From: Euonymus europaeus
Lineage: Eukaryota > Streptophyta > Magnoliopsida > Celastrales > Celastraceae
Assembly (NCBI GenBank): GCA_963580455.1
Contig: OY756961.1
Span: forward strand, 17,651,001-17,715,000
Direction: 5' to 3'
DNA length: 64,000 nt
Part shown: positions 1-12,736 of the stretch, piece by piece
How the letters are laid out: each line of letters starts with the position of its first letter
Numbering within the stretch: position 1 is the first letter of the stretch
The notes under the pieces: model-generated
Told to the model about the DNA's origin: nothing
Seen by the model: the letters and a program-made list of their open reading frames with translations, nothing else
Database searches by the model: none
Translations under genes and position numbers: made by a program

Positions 1-630
1 TAACACTTTCAATATACCCCCTCTGTAGCGGTAATATTTGATCCATAAAACATTTTTCCATTTCCAATCATTCTTTCATCCATTTATATGTATGCATGTT
101 ATGAATGACACATATAATTCGAAACCGAATACTCACTAATAGCACTCAAAACAATAATTCGTCACACAAAACATACCATCACATTTTCATCACCTCACAA
201 TAAAAGATATCACAACAGCACCTCCTCACAATATCTAGTTACACAACTATATCCAGTCCACCACCACTGATATCCAGTCCATCGCTCCCTCCGTCCACCA
301 CCACTGATATCCAGTCCTCTACCTAGGGTTTCGTGCCCATTATATATTTAATTATTTTTTCACTCCTTTGGACCCTTCTATCCCCAAGTTCTCTAGCTTA
401 TTACCTATTAGCCTTAACCCTGATATTAATTATCACCTATTGTTGATCTATCACTTAGGGTTCGTACCAAATTATTTCATTTTCCCACTTCTAGCAAATT
501 CCGTATTCATAATTTCCCATACATTTCATCGCATTCACAAAATTCATATAAAATGGTATATAAAATTGACCCCTCCCCCGTTCTATCGTTTCGTACTATT
601 CCTTAAGCTATCTACGAACTCAGGTGTTCC
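1..630. other. Unassigned AT-rich sequence at the window edge
   Basis: No coding region or LTR module is recognised. A 23-bp phrase (beginning CCACCACCACTGATATCC) occurs twice, near 257 and 297, with a 40-bp period. The following sequence (from ~631) aligns with the solo LTR at 38860-39350, but this part does not. It may be a diverged part of the same LTR or another insertion cut by the window edge. Confidence 0.4.
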
Positions 631-1480
631 ACATATAAACATCAATTGAATCAAGAATTTCAAAATTACTCACCTTCTCTCTCTAGAAATTCCTCCAAAA
701 TCCTTCAAACATAACCCAATCAATCATTCACTCCAAAATCACAAACAAACCTTTACATATGTCCAAAATCAACATATAATCAACATATCTAAAATATGGA
801 ACTCAACTATTCAAGAATCTAATAAATCTAAGAAAACCTAGAATTTCCAAGACTAAGAGAAAACTTACCAAATCTCCCAAATAAAGCTTGAATCTTCCTT
901 GTTTGGCTTCAATGATCACCAATCCACAATCTCCAATCCAAACTCTAACCAAAAGCTCATTCTCTCTCTTCTCCTCTCTCTTTTTCTCTCTCTACTCGGG
1001 TCTCTCCAAGATGTGGTATGTGCAGAAATGTCTACCTATGTTCTTAAAACCTGATTTCCCGATAGGTGTCCGGACGCCTTAAGTGGCCATCCGCACACCT
1101 TGCATCTCTCTCCCCTATCTGCCTCCAACATAGGCTTAAGTGTCCAGACGCCTCGGTAGGGTGTCCAGACGCTTTATTGTTCATAGCACTATTTTTCCTT
1201 CCTCAAAACTTCATTGCCTCTGTTTTCCAAGCAAGTGTCCAGACACCTTTATACGATGTCCAGACACTTTATGCTTTTCAGCACCCCATTTTTCTTCAAA
1301 TTTATTTCCTGGCCCGGTCTAAGCTTCAATTTGATATATTATGAGACCAAAATGGATATGTACACTAAAATTTAGGGCCCATTTAACGAACCTAGCTCAA
1401 AAACTACTTTTTGTGATTTCGTACCTCATGGATCATTCGTAATTTGACTCTAACATAAATTTTTGGGCCGAATTTTCACA
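631..1480 (-). repeat. LTR fragment of a minus-strand chromovirus
   Basis: On the minus strand the LTR starts at 1480 (TGTGAAAATTCGGCCC...) directly after a purine tract at 1481-1493, as a 3' LTR should. The block from the CTCACCTTCTCTCTC phrase (~670) to the boundary matches the solo LTR at 37755-44491. It carries four GTGTCCAGACGCC-like motifs (1065-1270) and the conserved GATTTGATATATTATG block near 1330. The 3' part of this LTR lies beyond the window or is replaced by 1-630. Confidence 0.75.
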
Positions 1481-1494
1481 TCCTTCCCCCCTTA

Positions 1495-1942
1495 ATGAAA
1501 TTTTGTCCGGAAATTTAACTACACATGTACCTGAATCTTCGAACAACTCCGGGTACTTCTCCTTCATTCTGGATTCCAACTCCCAAGTTGCTTCTTCAAC
1601 TCCGTGATACATCCACATCACTTTTACTAATGGACTCACACTTGACCTCGTGACCTTGTTCTGTCAGTCTAGAATCTTCGCCGGTTGAAGAGTGTAACTC
1701 CAATCTTCCTCAACTTCCAACGTAGTCCAATCTATCACATGTGACGGATCCGGCTCATATTTTTGAAGCATTGATACATTGAATACATTGTGAACCTTCT
1801 CAAGCTTCGGTGGAAGTGCCAAACGGTATGCCACTGATCCAAACGCCTCAAGAATCTCAAATGGCACCTCAAATCTCAGTGCCAACTTTGCATGCTTACT
1901 ATACCTCTGAATTCCCCGTCTCGGACTAAGTTTCAAGAAAAC
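1495..1942 (-). pseudogene. Chromovirus pol C-terminal fragment (integrase tail and chromodomain-like end)
   Basis: This is the last ~150 codons of a Ty3/gypsy pol, read on the minus strand. It contains the integrase GPF/Y-type region (PFEILEAFGSVAYRLALPP) and then the chromodomain-like tail (PLVKVMWMYHGVEEATWELE). The two halves share one frame and are separated by a single in-frame TGA at 1664-1666, at the ILD/QNKV position. The fragment ends abruptly at ~1942, where codons give way to satellite with no LTR or 5' gene part. A near-palindrome (1498-1516) and a polypurine tract (1481-1493) follow on the minus strand. The product would have been the targeting end of integrase; this copy is dead. 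Confidence 0.85.
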
Positions 1943-2405
1943 ATTGACTCGTGAATTTAGACATAAAATAAAAATAAAAAGTGTACTACGATCAACTTTG
2001 ATGGTTTGGAACTGCTCAACTCTCTCCATGGAGGACCTTTTAAAGGTTCTGTTCAATTTGGATTGAAAGTTGATCTTTTCCCAATGAAACAATCCACGAA
2101 AACTATACTCTTTAATTTATACATACAATAACAATAAAAAAGTGTACTACAATCAACTTTGTTAATTCAGAATTGCTCAACTCTCTCCATGGAGCATCCT
2201 TTTAGAGGTTTTGTCCAATTTGCAACAAAAAATAGTCTTTGGGAAACAAAGCAATCTTTAGAGTCTATAGTCATTGATTTATACATAAAATAGCAATAAA
2301 AAGTGTACTACGATCAACTTTAAGGGTTCAAAATTCCTTAAGTCTCCATGTAGGAACTTTTAAAGGTTTTGTCCAATTTGGAACGAAAGTTGATCTTTTG
2401 ATGGC
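1943..2405 (-). repeat. Satellite monomers in inverted orientation
   Basis: About three ~160-bp monomers run opposite to the main array: the phrase GTGTACTACGATCAACTTT appears here (near 1980, 2140, 2300), while its reverse complement marks every monomer after ~2430. The switch lies at ~2403-2425. The left edge abuts the pol fragment. Confidence 0.85.
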
Positions 2406-5400
2406 AAAAGTTTTGAATCCCCAAATTTGATTGGAGTAGCTTTTTATAGTTATTTTATACCTAAATCTATGAGTTTAGGATCCGTAGTCTATTTTATTGA
2501 GAAAATATCAACTTTCGTTCTAAATTGGACAAAATATTTGTGAGATCGACCATGGAGAGAGTTGAACAATTTTGAACCATCAAAGTTGATTGTAGTACAC
2601 TTTTTATTGCTATTCTAAATTAGGAAGTATAGGCTCCGTAGACTATTTCGTTGTGAAAAGATCAACTTTCGTTATAAATGCAGAAAACCACTAAATGATC
2701 CTCCGTGGAGAGAATTGAGCAATTCCGAAGAATCAAAATTGATCGTAGTACACTTTCAATTTCTATTTTATGTTTAAATCTATGAGTTGGAGCTCCGTAA
2801 TTTGTTTCATTGATAGATGAGCAACTTTCATTCCAAATTAAACAAAATGTTTAAAAGATCCTTCATGGAGAGAGTTGAGCAATCCGAAATATCAAATTTG
2901 ATCGTAGCACACTTTTCCATACTATTTTATATCTAAATCTACGAGTTCAGGATCCGTGGTTTGTTTCAGTGACAAAAAATTAACTTTCATTACGAAGTGG
3001 AAAAAACCTTTAATAGAGCTTCCATAAAGAGACATGAGCAATTCAAAACAATTAAAGTTGATTGTAGTACATTTTTTATTGGTATTTTATGTCTAAATCT
3101 CCGAGTTTAGGCACCTTAGATTGTTTCCTCTCAAAAAGACCAACTTTCGTTCAAAATTAGTCAAAACATTTGAAAGATCTTTCATGGAGAGACTTGATTT
3201 ATTCTGAACCATCAATGTTGATTGTAGTACACTTTTTCTTACTATTTTATGTCTAAGTTAACGAATATAGGCTCTGTAGATTGTTTCATTCTCAAAAAAT
3301 AAACTTTCAATCCAAAATGGACAAAACTTTTAAAAGATTCTCTATGGAGAAAGTTTTTGAACCATCAAAGTTTATCGTAATACACTTTTTCATAGTATTT
3401 TATGTCTAAATTAACGAGTACAGGATCTATAGATTGTTCTGCTGTCAAAAGATAAACTTTCGTCCCAAATTGGAGAAAACCATTAAAAGATCATCCATGG
3501 AGAGAGTTGAGCAGTTCTAAATCATCAAATTTGATTGGAGTAACTTTTTAAAGTTATTTTATATCTAAATATATGAGTTTAGGATCCGTAGTTTGTTTCG
3601 TTGATAAAATACAAACGTTTGTTCAAAATTGGACAAAATCTTTAAGAGATCAACCATGGAGAGAGTTGAGCAATTTCAAACTATTAAAGTTGATTGTAGT
3701 GAACTTTTTATTGCTATTTTATGTCTACATTAAGGAGTATAGGATCTGCAGAATTTTTTACTTTCAAAAGATCGACTTTCGTTCTAAATTGGACAAAACA
3801 ACAAAAAAAATCCTCTATGGAGAGACTTGAGAAATTCCAAAACATCAAATTTGATCGTACTATACTTTGTATTGTTATTTTATGTCTAAATGTACGAGCT
3901 AAGGCTCCATAATTTGTTTTATTGATAGAGGACCAACTTTCATTCCAAATTGGACAAAACGTTTAAAAGATCCTCCTTGGAGAGAGTTGAACAAATTCGA
4001 ACTATCAAAGTTGATTGTAGTATACTTTTCCATACTATTTTATGTCTAAATCTATGAGTTTGGGCTCCATGGTTTGTTTCATTGACAAAAGACTGAATTT
4101 TGATTCAAATTGGACAAAACCTTTAAAAGATCCTCCGTGAAGAGACTTGAGCAATTTCGAACTATCGAGGTTTATCATAGTACACTTTTTTCTCCTATTT
4201 TATGTCTAAATTACTGAGTATAGGCTACGTAGACTATTTAATTGTCAAAAGATCAACTTTTGTTTCAAATTGGACAAGACCATTGAAAGATTCTTCATGG
4301 AGAGAGTTGAGAAGTTCTGAATTGTCAAATTTGATTGGAGTAACCTTTTAAAGTTATTTTATATCAAAATCTATGATTTAAGGATCTATAGCTTGTTTCG
4401 ATGACAAAATATCAACTTTGGTTCTAAATTGGACAAGTTCTTCGAGAGATCGACCATGGAGATAGCTGAGCTATTTTGAACCATCAAAGTTGAGTGTAGT
4501 ACACTTCTTATTGCTATTTAATATTCAAATTAATGATTATTGGCTTCGTAGACTGTTTCGTTGTCAAAATATCAACTTTCTTTCTAAAATGGACAGAACC
4601 TTGAAAAGATCCTCTATGGAGAGACTTGATCAATTCCGAACTATCAAAGTTGATTGTAGTACACTTTTTACCCCTATTTTATGCCTAATTTGATGAGTAC
4701 AGGCTCCGTAGTATGTTTTCTTGTCAAAAGACCAACTTTTGTCCAAAATTAGTCAAAACATTTAAAAAAATCTCCATGCAGTGACTTGAGTAATTTTGAA
4801 CCATCAAATTTGATCGTTGTACACTTTGAATTGCTATTTTGTGAATAAATCTATGAGTTGAGGGTCCATAATATTTTTCGTTGACAGAAGACCAACTTTC
4901 ATTCCAAATTAGACAAAATGTTTAAAAGATACTTCATGGAGATAGATGAGTAAATCCGAACCATCAAAGTTGATCATATTACATTTTCTATACTATTTTA
5001 TGTCTAAATCTAAGAGCTCAGGCTCCGTAGTATGTTTCATTGACAAAATATTAACCATCAATGTTGATCGTAGTACACTTTTTCTTATTAGTTTATGTCT
5101 AAATTAATTAGTATAGGCTCCAAAGATTGTTTCGTTGTCAAAAAATCAACTTTTGTTCCAGAATGAACAAAACCTTGAAAAGATCCTCTATGGAGAGAGT
5201 AGATCAATTCGGAACTATCAAAGTTGATCGTAAGATACCTTTTACTCCTACTTTATGTCTAAATTAACAAGTAAAGGCTCTGTAGATTGTTCCGTTGTCA
5301 AAAGATCAACTTTCGTTTCAAATTATACAAAACCTTTAAAATCCTTGATGAAGAGACTTAAGCAATTCCCAAACGTCAAGGTTCATCTTAGTACAATTTT

Positions 5401-8400
5401 TACTAGTATTTTATGTCTAAATTAACAAGTATATGCTCCGTAGACTATTTCATTGTCAAAATATCAACTTCCATGCCAAATTGGAGAAAACCATTAAAAG
5501 ATCCTCAGTGGAGAGAGTTGAGCAAATCCGAATCATCAAATTTGATTGGAGTAAATTTTTAAAGTTATTTTATATCTAAGTCTATGAGTTTAGGGTCCAT
5601 AGCTTGTTTGATTGACAAAATATTAAATTTCGTTCTAAATTAGAGTAAATCTTTCAAAGATCTACCATGGAAAGAGTTGAGCAATTTTGAACCATCAAAG
5701 TTGATTGTAGTACACTTTTTATTGCTATTTTATGTCCAAATTAACGATTATAGTCTCCGTAGACTATTTTGTCATAAAATGATCAACTTTTGTTCCAAAT
5801 TGGAAAAAACCATTACAAGATCATTCATGGAGAGAGTTGAGCAATTTCGAAGCATCAAAGTTGATCATAGTATACTTTTATTGCTATTATATCTCAAAAT
5901 CACTGAGTTTAGGCACCTTAGTATGTTTCCTCACCAACATACTGAATTTCGTTCAAAATTCGTCAAAACATTAAAAAATCGTCCATGGAGAGACTTGAGT
6001 AATTCCGAACCATCAAGGTTGATCGTAGCATACTTTTTAGTCCTATTTTAGGTTTAAATTAATGAGCATATGCTCCATAGAGTATTTCATTGGCAAAAGA
6101 GCAACTTTCATTCCAAATTGGACAAAACCATTAAAAGATCCTCGACGGAGAGAGTTGAGCAGTTCCAAATTGTCAAATTTGATTGGAGTAAACTTTTAAA
6201 GTTATTTTATATCTAAGTCTATGAGTTTTGTTGCCATAGCTTGTTTCATTGAAAAATGATCAACTTTCATTCGAAATTGGACAAAATCTTTGACAAATCG
6301 ACCATGGATAGACCTAATAAATTCTGAACTATCAAAGTTGATCGTAGTACACTTTGTACTCCTATGTTTTGTCTAAATTAATAAGTATTGGCTCCGTAGA
6401 TTGTTCCATCGTCAAAACATCAACTTTCGTTCCAAATTGGACAAGACCTTTAAAAGATGCTCCATAGAGAGACTTGGGCAATTCTGAACCATCAAAGTTG
6501 AACCTAGTACACTTTTTACTCCTATTTTATATCTAAATTAATGAGTATAGGCTTCATAGATTGTTTTGTTGTCAAAAGATGAACTTTCATTCCAAATTGG
6601 ACAAAAAGAATTCAAAGATTGTTTCATTGCCAAAGGACTGACTTTCGTTGAAAATTGGAGAAAACCTTTAAAAGCTCCTCCATAGAGAGAGTTAAGAAGT
6701 TATAAATTATCAAATTTTATTGGAGTAAAACTTTAAGAGTTATTTTATATCTAAATCTATGAGTGTAGGCCATTTTATTGGCAAAATACTAACTTTAGTT
6801 CCAAATTGAAGAAAAGCTTTCAGAGATCGACCATGGAAAGAGTTGAAGAATTTGGAACCATCAAAGTTTATCATAGTACACTATTTCTTACTCTTTTATG
6901 TTTAAATCACAAATATAGGCTCCATAGATTGTTTCGTTGTCAAAAAATTAACTTTCGTTTCAAATTAGACAAAAGCTATGAAATATCCTCCATAGAGAGA
7001 GTTGAGTAGTTCCGAATCTTCAAATTTGATTGGAGTAAATTTTAAAAGTTATTTTATGTCTAAATCTATGAGTTTAAGCTCATTTTTTCTTTCATTGAAA
7101 AAATACAAACTTTCGTTCTAAATTGGAGAAAACCTTTCAGATATCGACCGTGGAGAGAGTTGAGCAATTTCAAACCATCAATGTTGATCGTGGAACAAAT
7201 TTTCTTACTATTTTATATATACATTATTGAGTATATGGTCTGTAGATTGTTTCACAAGCAAAAGATCAACTTTAATTCCAAATTGGACAAAACTTTTAAA
7301 AGTTCCTCCATGTAGAGAGTTGAGGAGTTGCAAATCATCAAATTTGATTGGAGTACAATTTTGAAATTTATTTTTTGTCTAAATCCATGTGTTTAGGCTC
7401 AATACTTTCTTTCATTGAAAAAATACCGACTTTCGGTGTAAATTGGACAAAACCATTAAATGATCCTCCATGGGGAGAGTTTAGCGATTCCAAAGTATCA
7501 AAGTTGATCGTAGTACACTTTTTATTGGTATTTTATGTTTAAATCTCTGAGTTTAGGCACCCTAGTATATTTCCTCACCAAAACACCAACCTTCGTTCAA
7601 AATTCGTCAAAATACATAAAAGATCTTCCATGGAGAGACTTGAGTAATTCTGAACCATCAATATTGATCATAATACACTTTTTCTTACTATTTTATGTCT
7701 AAATTAATGAGTATAGGCTCCATAGATTCTTTCGTTATCAAAAAGTCAACTTTTGTTCCAAAATTGATGGAACCTTTAAAAGATCCACTATGGAGAGAGT
7801 TGATCAATTCTGAAATATCAAAGTTGATCGTAGTATACTTTTTTCTCCCATTTTATGCCTAAATTAATGAGTATAGGCTCCATAGATTAGCATTATAAAA
7901 AAATCAAATTTAGTTCCAAATTGGACAAAACCTTTAAAAGATACTTTATAGAGAGAATTCATCAATTCTGAACTATGAAAGTTGATTGTGGTACACTTTT
8001 TACTTCTATTTTATGCCTAAATTAATGAGAATAGGCTCCGTATACTACTTCGTTGTCGAAAGATCAACATTCGTTCCAAATTGGACAAAATCATTAAAAG
8101 ATCCTTCGTGGAGATAGTTAAGCTATTCCGAATCGTCAAATTTGATTGGAGTAAAATTTTAAAGTTATTTTATGTCTAAGTCTATGAGTTCAGGATCCAT
8201 AGCTTGTTTAATTGACAAAAGATCAACTTTCATTCCAAATTGGAAAATATCTTTAAAAGATGTTCCAAGGACAGAGTTCAGCAATTTCGAACCATCAAAG
8301 TTTATCATAGTACACTTTTTACTACTATTTTATGTATAAATTAACGAGTATAGGCTCCATAGATTGTTTTGCTGTCAAAATATCAACTTTCGTTTCAAAT

Positions 8401-11400
8401 TAGATAAAACCTATAAAAGATCCTCCATGGAGAGAGTTGAGCAGTTTTGAATTGTCAAATTTGATTGGAGTATAATATTTTAAGTTATTTTATGACTAAA
8501 TCTATGAGTTTAGACTCAGTAGTTTCCTTCATTGACAAAATACCAGCTTTCCTTCAAAAATGGAGAAAACTTTCCAGATATCGACCATGGAGAGAGCTGA
8601 ACAATTTTGAACCATCAATGTTTATCATAGTACACTTTTCACTCCTATTTTATGTCTAAATTAAGGAGTATAGGCTTCATAGATTATTCCATTGTAAAAA
8701 GATCAACTTTCGTTCCAAATTGGACAAAACTTTTAAAAGATCCACCATTGAGAGAGTTGAGCAACTCTGAACAATCAAAGTTGATCTAGTACACTTTTTA
8801 CTCATATGTTATGTCTAAATGAATGAGTATAGGTTTCGTAGATTGTTTCGTCGTTAAAATATCACCTTTATTTCAAAATTTGACAAAACCTTTAAAAAAT
8901 CCTTGATGGAGAGACTTGACCAATTCCAAACTATTGAAGTTGATTGTAGTTCACTTTTTACTTCTATTTTATATCTAAATTAATAAGAATAGGCTTCATA
9001 GACTATTTCATTGTTGAAAGATCAACTTTCGTTCCAAATTGGACAAATTAAAAGATCCTTCATGGGAAGATTTGAGCTATTCCGAATCGTCAAATTTGAT
9101 TGGAGTAAATTTTTAAATTTATTTCATATCTACGTCTATGAGTTTAGGATTTATAGCTTATTTCATTGACAAAAGATCAGCTTTCTTTCCAAATTGAAAA
9201 ATATCTTTAAAAGATGCTCCAAGGACAGAGTTGAGCAATTTCGAACTATCAAAGTTTATCATAGTACACTTTTTACTCCTATTTTATGTATAAATTAACG
9301 AGTATAGGCTTCATAGATTGTTTTGTTGTCAAAATATCAACTTTCGTTTCAAATTAGATAAAACCTATAAAAGATCCTCCATGGAGAGAGTTGAGCAGTT
9401 CTGAATTGTCAAATTTGATTGGAGTACAATATTTTAAGTTATTTTATGTCTAAATCTATGAATTTAGACTCAGTAGTTTCCTTCATTGAAAAAATACCAA
9501 CTTTCCTTCAAATATGGAGAAAACTTTCCAGATATCGACCATGGAGAGAGCTCAACAATTTTGGACCATCAATGTTTATCGTAGTACACTTTTTAATCCT
9601 ATTTTATGTCTAAATTAAGGAGTATAGGCTCCGTAGATTATTCCATTGTAAAAAGATCAACTTTCGTTCCAAATTGGACAAAACTTTTAAAAGATCCACC
9701 ATTGAGAGAGTTGAGCAACTCCGAACAATCAAAGTTGATCATGGTACACTTTTTGCTCATATTTTCTGTCTAAATTAACGAGTATAGGGTTCATAGACTA
9801 TTTCGTTGTCAAAATATCAACTTTCGTTCCAAATTGGACAAAACCATTAAAAGATCCTCCATGGAGAGAGTTGAGCTATTCCAAATTGTCAAATTTGATT
9901 GGAGTAAATTTTTAAAGTTATTTTATATCTTAGTCTATGATTTTAGGATCCAAAGTTTTTTTCATTGACAAAAGATCAACTTTTGTTCCAAATTGGAAAA
10001 AAATCTTTGAGAGATTGACCATGGAGGGAGTTGGGCAATTTTGAAAAATAAAAGTTGATTATAGTACACTTTTTATTGCTATTTTATGTCCAAACTAATG
10101 ATATAGGTTCCGAAAACTATTTCGTTTTCAAAAGATAAACTTTCATTCCAAATTGGACAAAACCATTACAAGATCTTCCATGAAGAAAGTTGAGCAATTT
10201 TGAAGCATCAAAGTTGATCATAGTACACGTTTTATTGTTATTTTATGTCTAAATTTATGAGTTTAGGCATCCTAGTATATTTCGTTTCCAAAAGGCCGAC
10301 TTTCATTCAAAATTAGTCTAAATATTTAAAAGATCCTTCATGGAGAGACTTGAGTAATTCCGAACGATCAATGTTGATTGTAGTACATTTCTTCTTATTA
10401 TTTTATGTTAAAATTAATGAGTATAGACTCCGTAGATTGTTTCTTTGTCAAAAGATTAACTTTTTTTCCAAAATGGACAAAACCTTTGAAAGATCCTCCA
10501 TGGATAGAGTTGAGTAATTCCGAACCATCAATGTTGCTCGTGGTACACTTTTTCTTAGTATTTTATGTATAAATTAACGAGTATAGACTCTGCATTTTTT
10601 TTTGTCAAAAGATCCACTTTCTTTCCAAATTGGACAAAAACTTTAAAAGATCCTCCATGAAGAGAGTTGAGCAATTCCAAACAATCAAAGTTGATTGTAA
10701 TACACTTTTTATTGCTATTTTATGTCTGAATTATCTAGTATAGGTTTTGTAGATTGTTTCATTGTCAAAAGATCAACTTTCATTCCAAATTAGAAAAAAG
10801 CTTTGAAATATCCTCCTTGCAGAGAGTTCAACACTTCTGAATCATCAAATTTGATTGGAGTAAAATTTTTAAAGTTATTTTATGTCTAAATCTATGAGTT
10901 TAGGCTCTATAGTTTGTTTCATTTAGAAAAGACCAATTATCATTATAAATTGGCAAAACCTTTAAGAGATCGACCATGGAGAGAGTTGAGATATTTTGAA
11001 CCATCAAAGTTGATCGTAGTACACTTTTTACTGTTATTTTATGTCTAAATTAATGAGTATAGGGTCCGTAGATTGTTTCATTGTGAAAAGATCAACTTTC
11101 ATTCCAAATTCAACAAAACCTTTAAAAGATACTCCTTAGAGATACTCGAGCAATTCCAAACCATCAAAGATGATCTTAGTAAACTTTTTATTGCTATTTT
11201 AAGTCTAAATCTATGAGTTTATGAACCTCGATTGGTTAATTGCCAAAAGATCAACTTTGTTCCAAATTTGACAAAAACTTTAAAAGATCCTTCATGGAGA
11301 GAGTCGAGAAATTCCTAACCATCAAAGTGGATTAGAGTAAACTTTCTATAGCTATTTTTTCTAAATTAACAAGTCTGGGAACTGTAGATTTTTTCATTTG

Positions 11401-12736
11401 CAAAAGTGATACTTTAAAACATCCTCCATGGAGGGCATTGAGCTATTCCGAACCATCAAAGTTGATCTTAGTACACTTTTATTGTTATTTTATGTTTAAA
11501 TTAATGAGTATAGTATCCGTAGATTGTTTCATTGTCAAAATATCAAATTTGGTTTCGAATTGGGCAAAATCTTCGAAAGATCCTCCAAGACAGAGTTGAG
11601 CAATTTCGAACCGTCAAAGTTTATCGCAGTACACTTTTTAGTCCTATTTTATGTCTAAAATAAGGAGCATAAGCTCCGTAGATTATTTTGTTGCCAAAAA
11701 ATAAACTGTCGTTCCAAATTAGTCAAAATCTTTAAACGATCCTCTATGGAGAGATTTGAGAAATTCCAAACCATCAAGGTGGATCGTAGTACACATTTTG
11801 TTGCTATTTTATGCGTAAATTAATGAGTATAGGCTCCATAGATTATTTTTATTGTCAAAAGATCAACTTTTATTCCAAATTGAACAAAACTTTTAAAACA
11901 TCCTCTATTGAGAGACTTGAGCAATTATGAACAATCAAAGTTTATCGTACTATAATTTTTATTGCTATTTTATGTCAAGATCAATGACTATAGGCTCAAA
12001 AGATTTTTTCATTGCCCAAAGACCAACTTTCATTGCAAATTGGACAAAATCTTTAAAAGATCTTGCATGGAGAGAGTCCTACACTTCCGAATCGTCAAAT
12101 TTGATTGCAGTAAAATTTTTAAAGTTATTTTATGTCTAACTCTAAGAGGTTATGCTGCATAATTTGTTTCATTGAAAAAAGATTAGCTTTGGTTCCAAAT
12201 TGCACAAAACCATTAAGAGATCGACCATGAGAGAATTTAGCTATTTTGAATAATCAAAGTTGATTGTAGTACACTTTTTATTGCTATTTTATGTCTAAAT
12301 TAATAATTTAGGCTCCATAGATTGTTTCTTTGTGAAAAGATAAACTTTTGTTCCAAATTTGACACAATCTTTAAAAGATCCCCCGCGGAAATACTTGAGA
12401 AATTTTGAACCATCAATGTTGATCGTATTAGGCTTCTTATTATTATTTTATGTAAAAATCTATGAGTTGAGGCTCCGTAATTTGTGTCATTGACAGAAGA
12501 CCATTTTTGATTCCAAATTGTGCAAAATGTTTAAAAAATTCTCCATGGAGAGAGTCGAGCAATTCCGAACCATCATAGTTGATCATAGTACACTTTCCCT
12601 TATTATTTTATGTCTACATCTATGTGTTCAGGTTCCGTGGGTTTTTTCATTGACAAAGTATTAACTTTCATTCCAAATTAGACAAAACCTTTAAAATATC
12701 TTCCATGGAGGGATTTGAGCAATTCAGAACCATCAA
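2406..12736 (+). repeat. Satellite DNA array, ~160-bp monomer, forward orientation
   Basis: Tandem head-to-tail monomers of about 160 bp. The landmark GTAGTACACTTTTT recurs at 2592, 2745, 2904, 3064 and 3224 and onward to the end. Other constant phrases are ATGTCTAAATTAA, GATCAACTTTCGTTCC, AAATTGGACAAAACC and CATGGAGAGAGTTGAGCAA. About 65 monomers are present here, visibly diverged from each other. Two subfamilies can be told apart (see findings). Short open frames recur (MERVEQF..., SKLDKTFKRS...), but 160 is not divisible by three and stops are frequent, so they are by-products of the repeat. One partial monomer is seen near 6600. The length is near that of one nucleosome, common for centromeric satellites; a centromeric role is only inferred. 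Confidence 0.95.
7980..9890 (+). repeat. Two copies of a ~954-bp six-monomer higher-order unit
   Basis: Segment ~7980-8935 is repeated at ~8936-9890, far more similar to its partner than adjacent monomers are to each other. Paired landmarks sit 953-955 bp apart: 8465 and 9419 (start of a 64-codon shadow frame differing at only a few residues), and the CCAAGGACAGAGTT variant near 8265 and 9222. 954 is about 6 x 159. Confidence 0.8.

Noticed and set aside
2406..12162. Many short open frames with similar peptides (MERVEQFRTIKVDRSTLF, SKSMSLGSVVSFIDK)
   Set aside because: They recur with the 160-bp satellite period in changing frames and are interrupted at random; they are shadows of the repeat, not genes.
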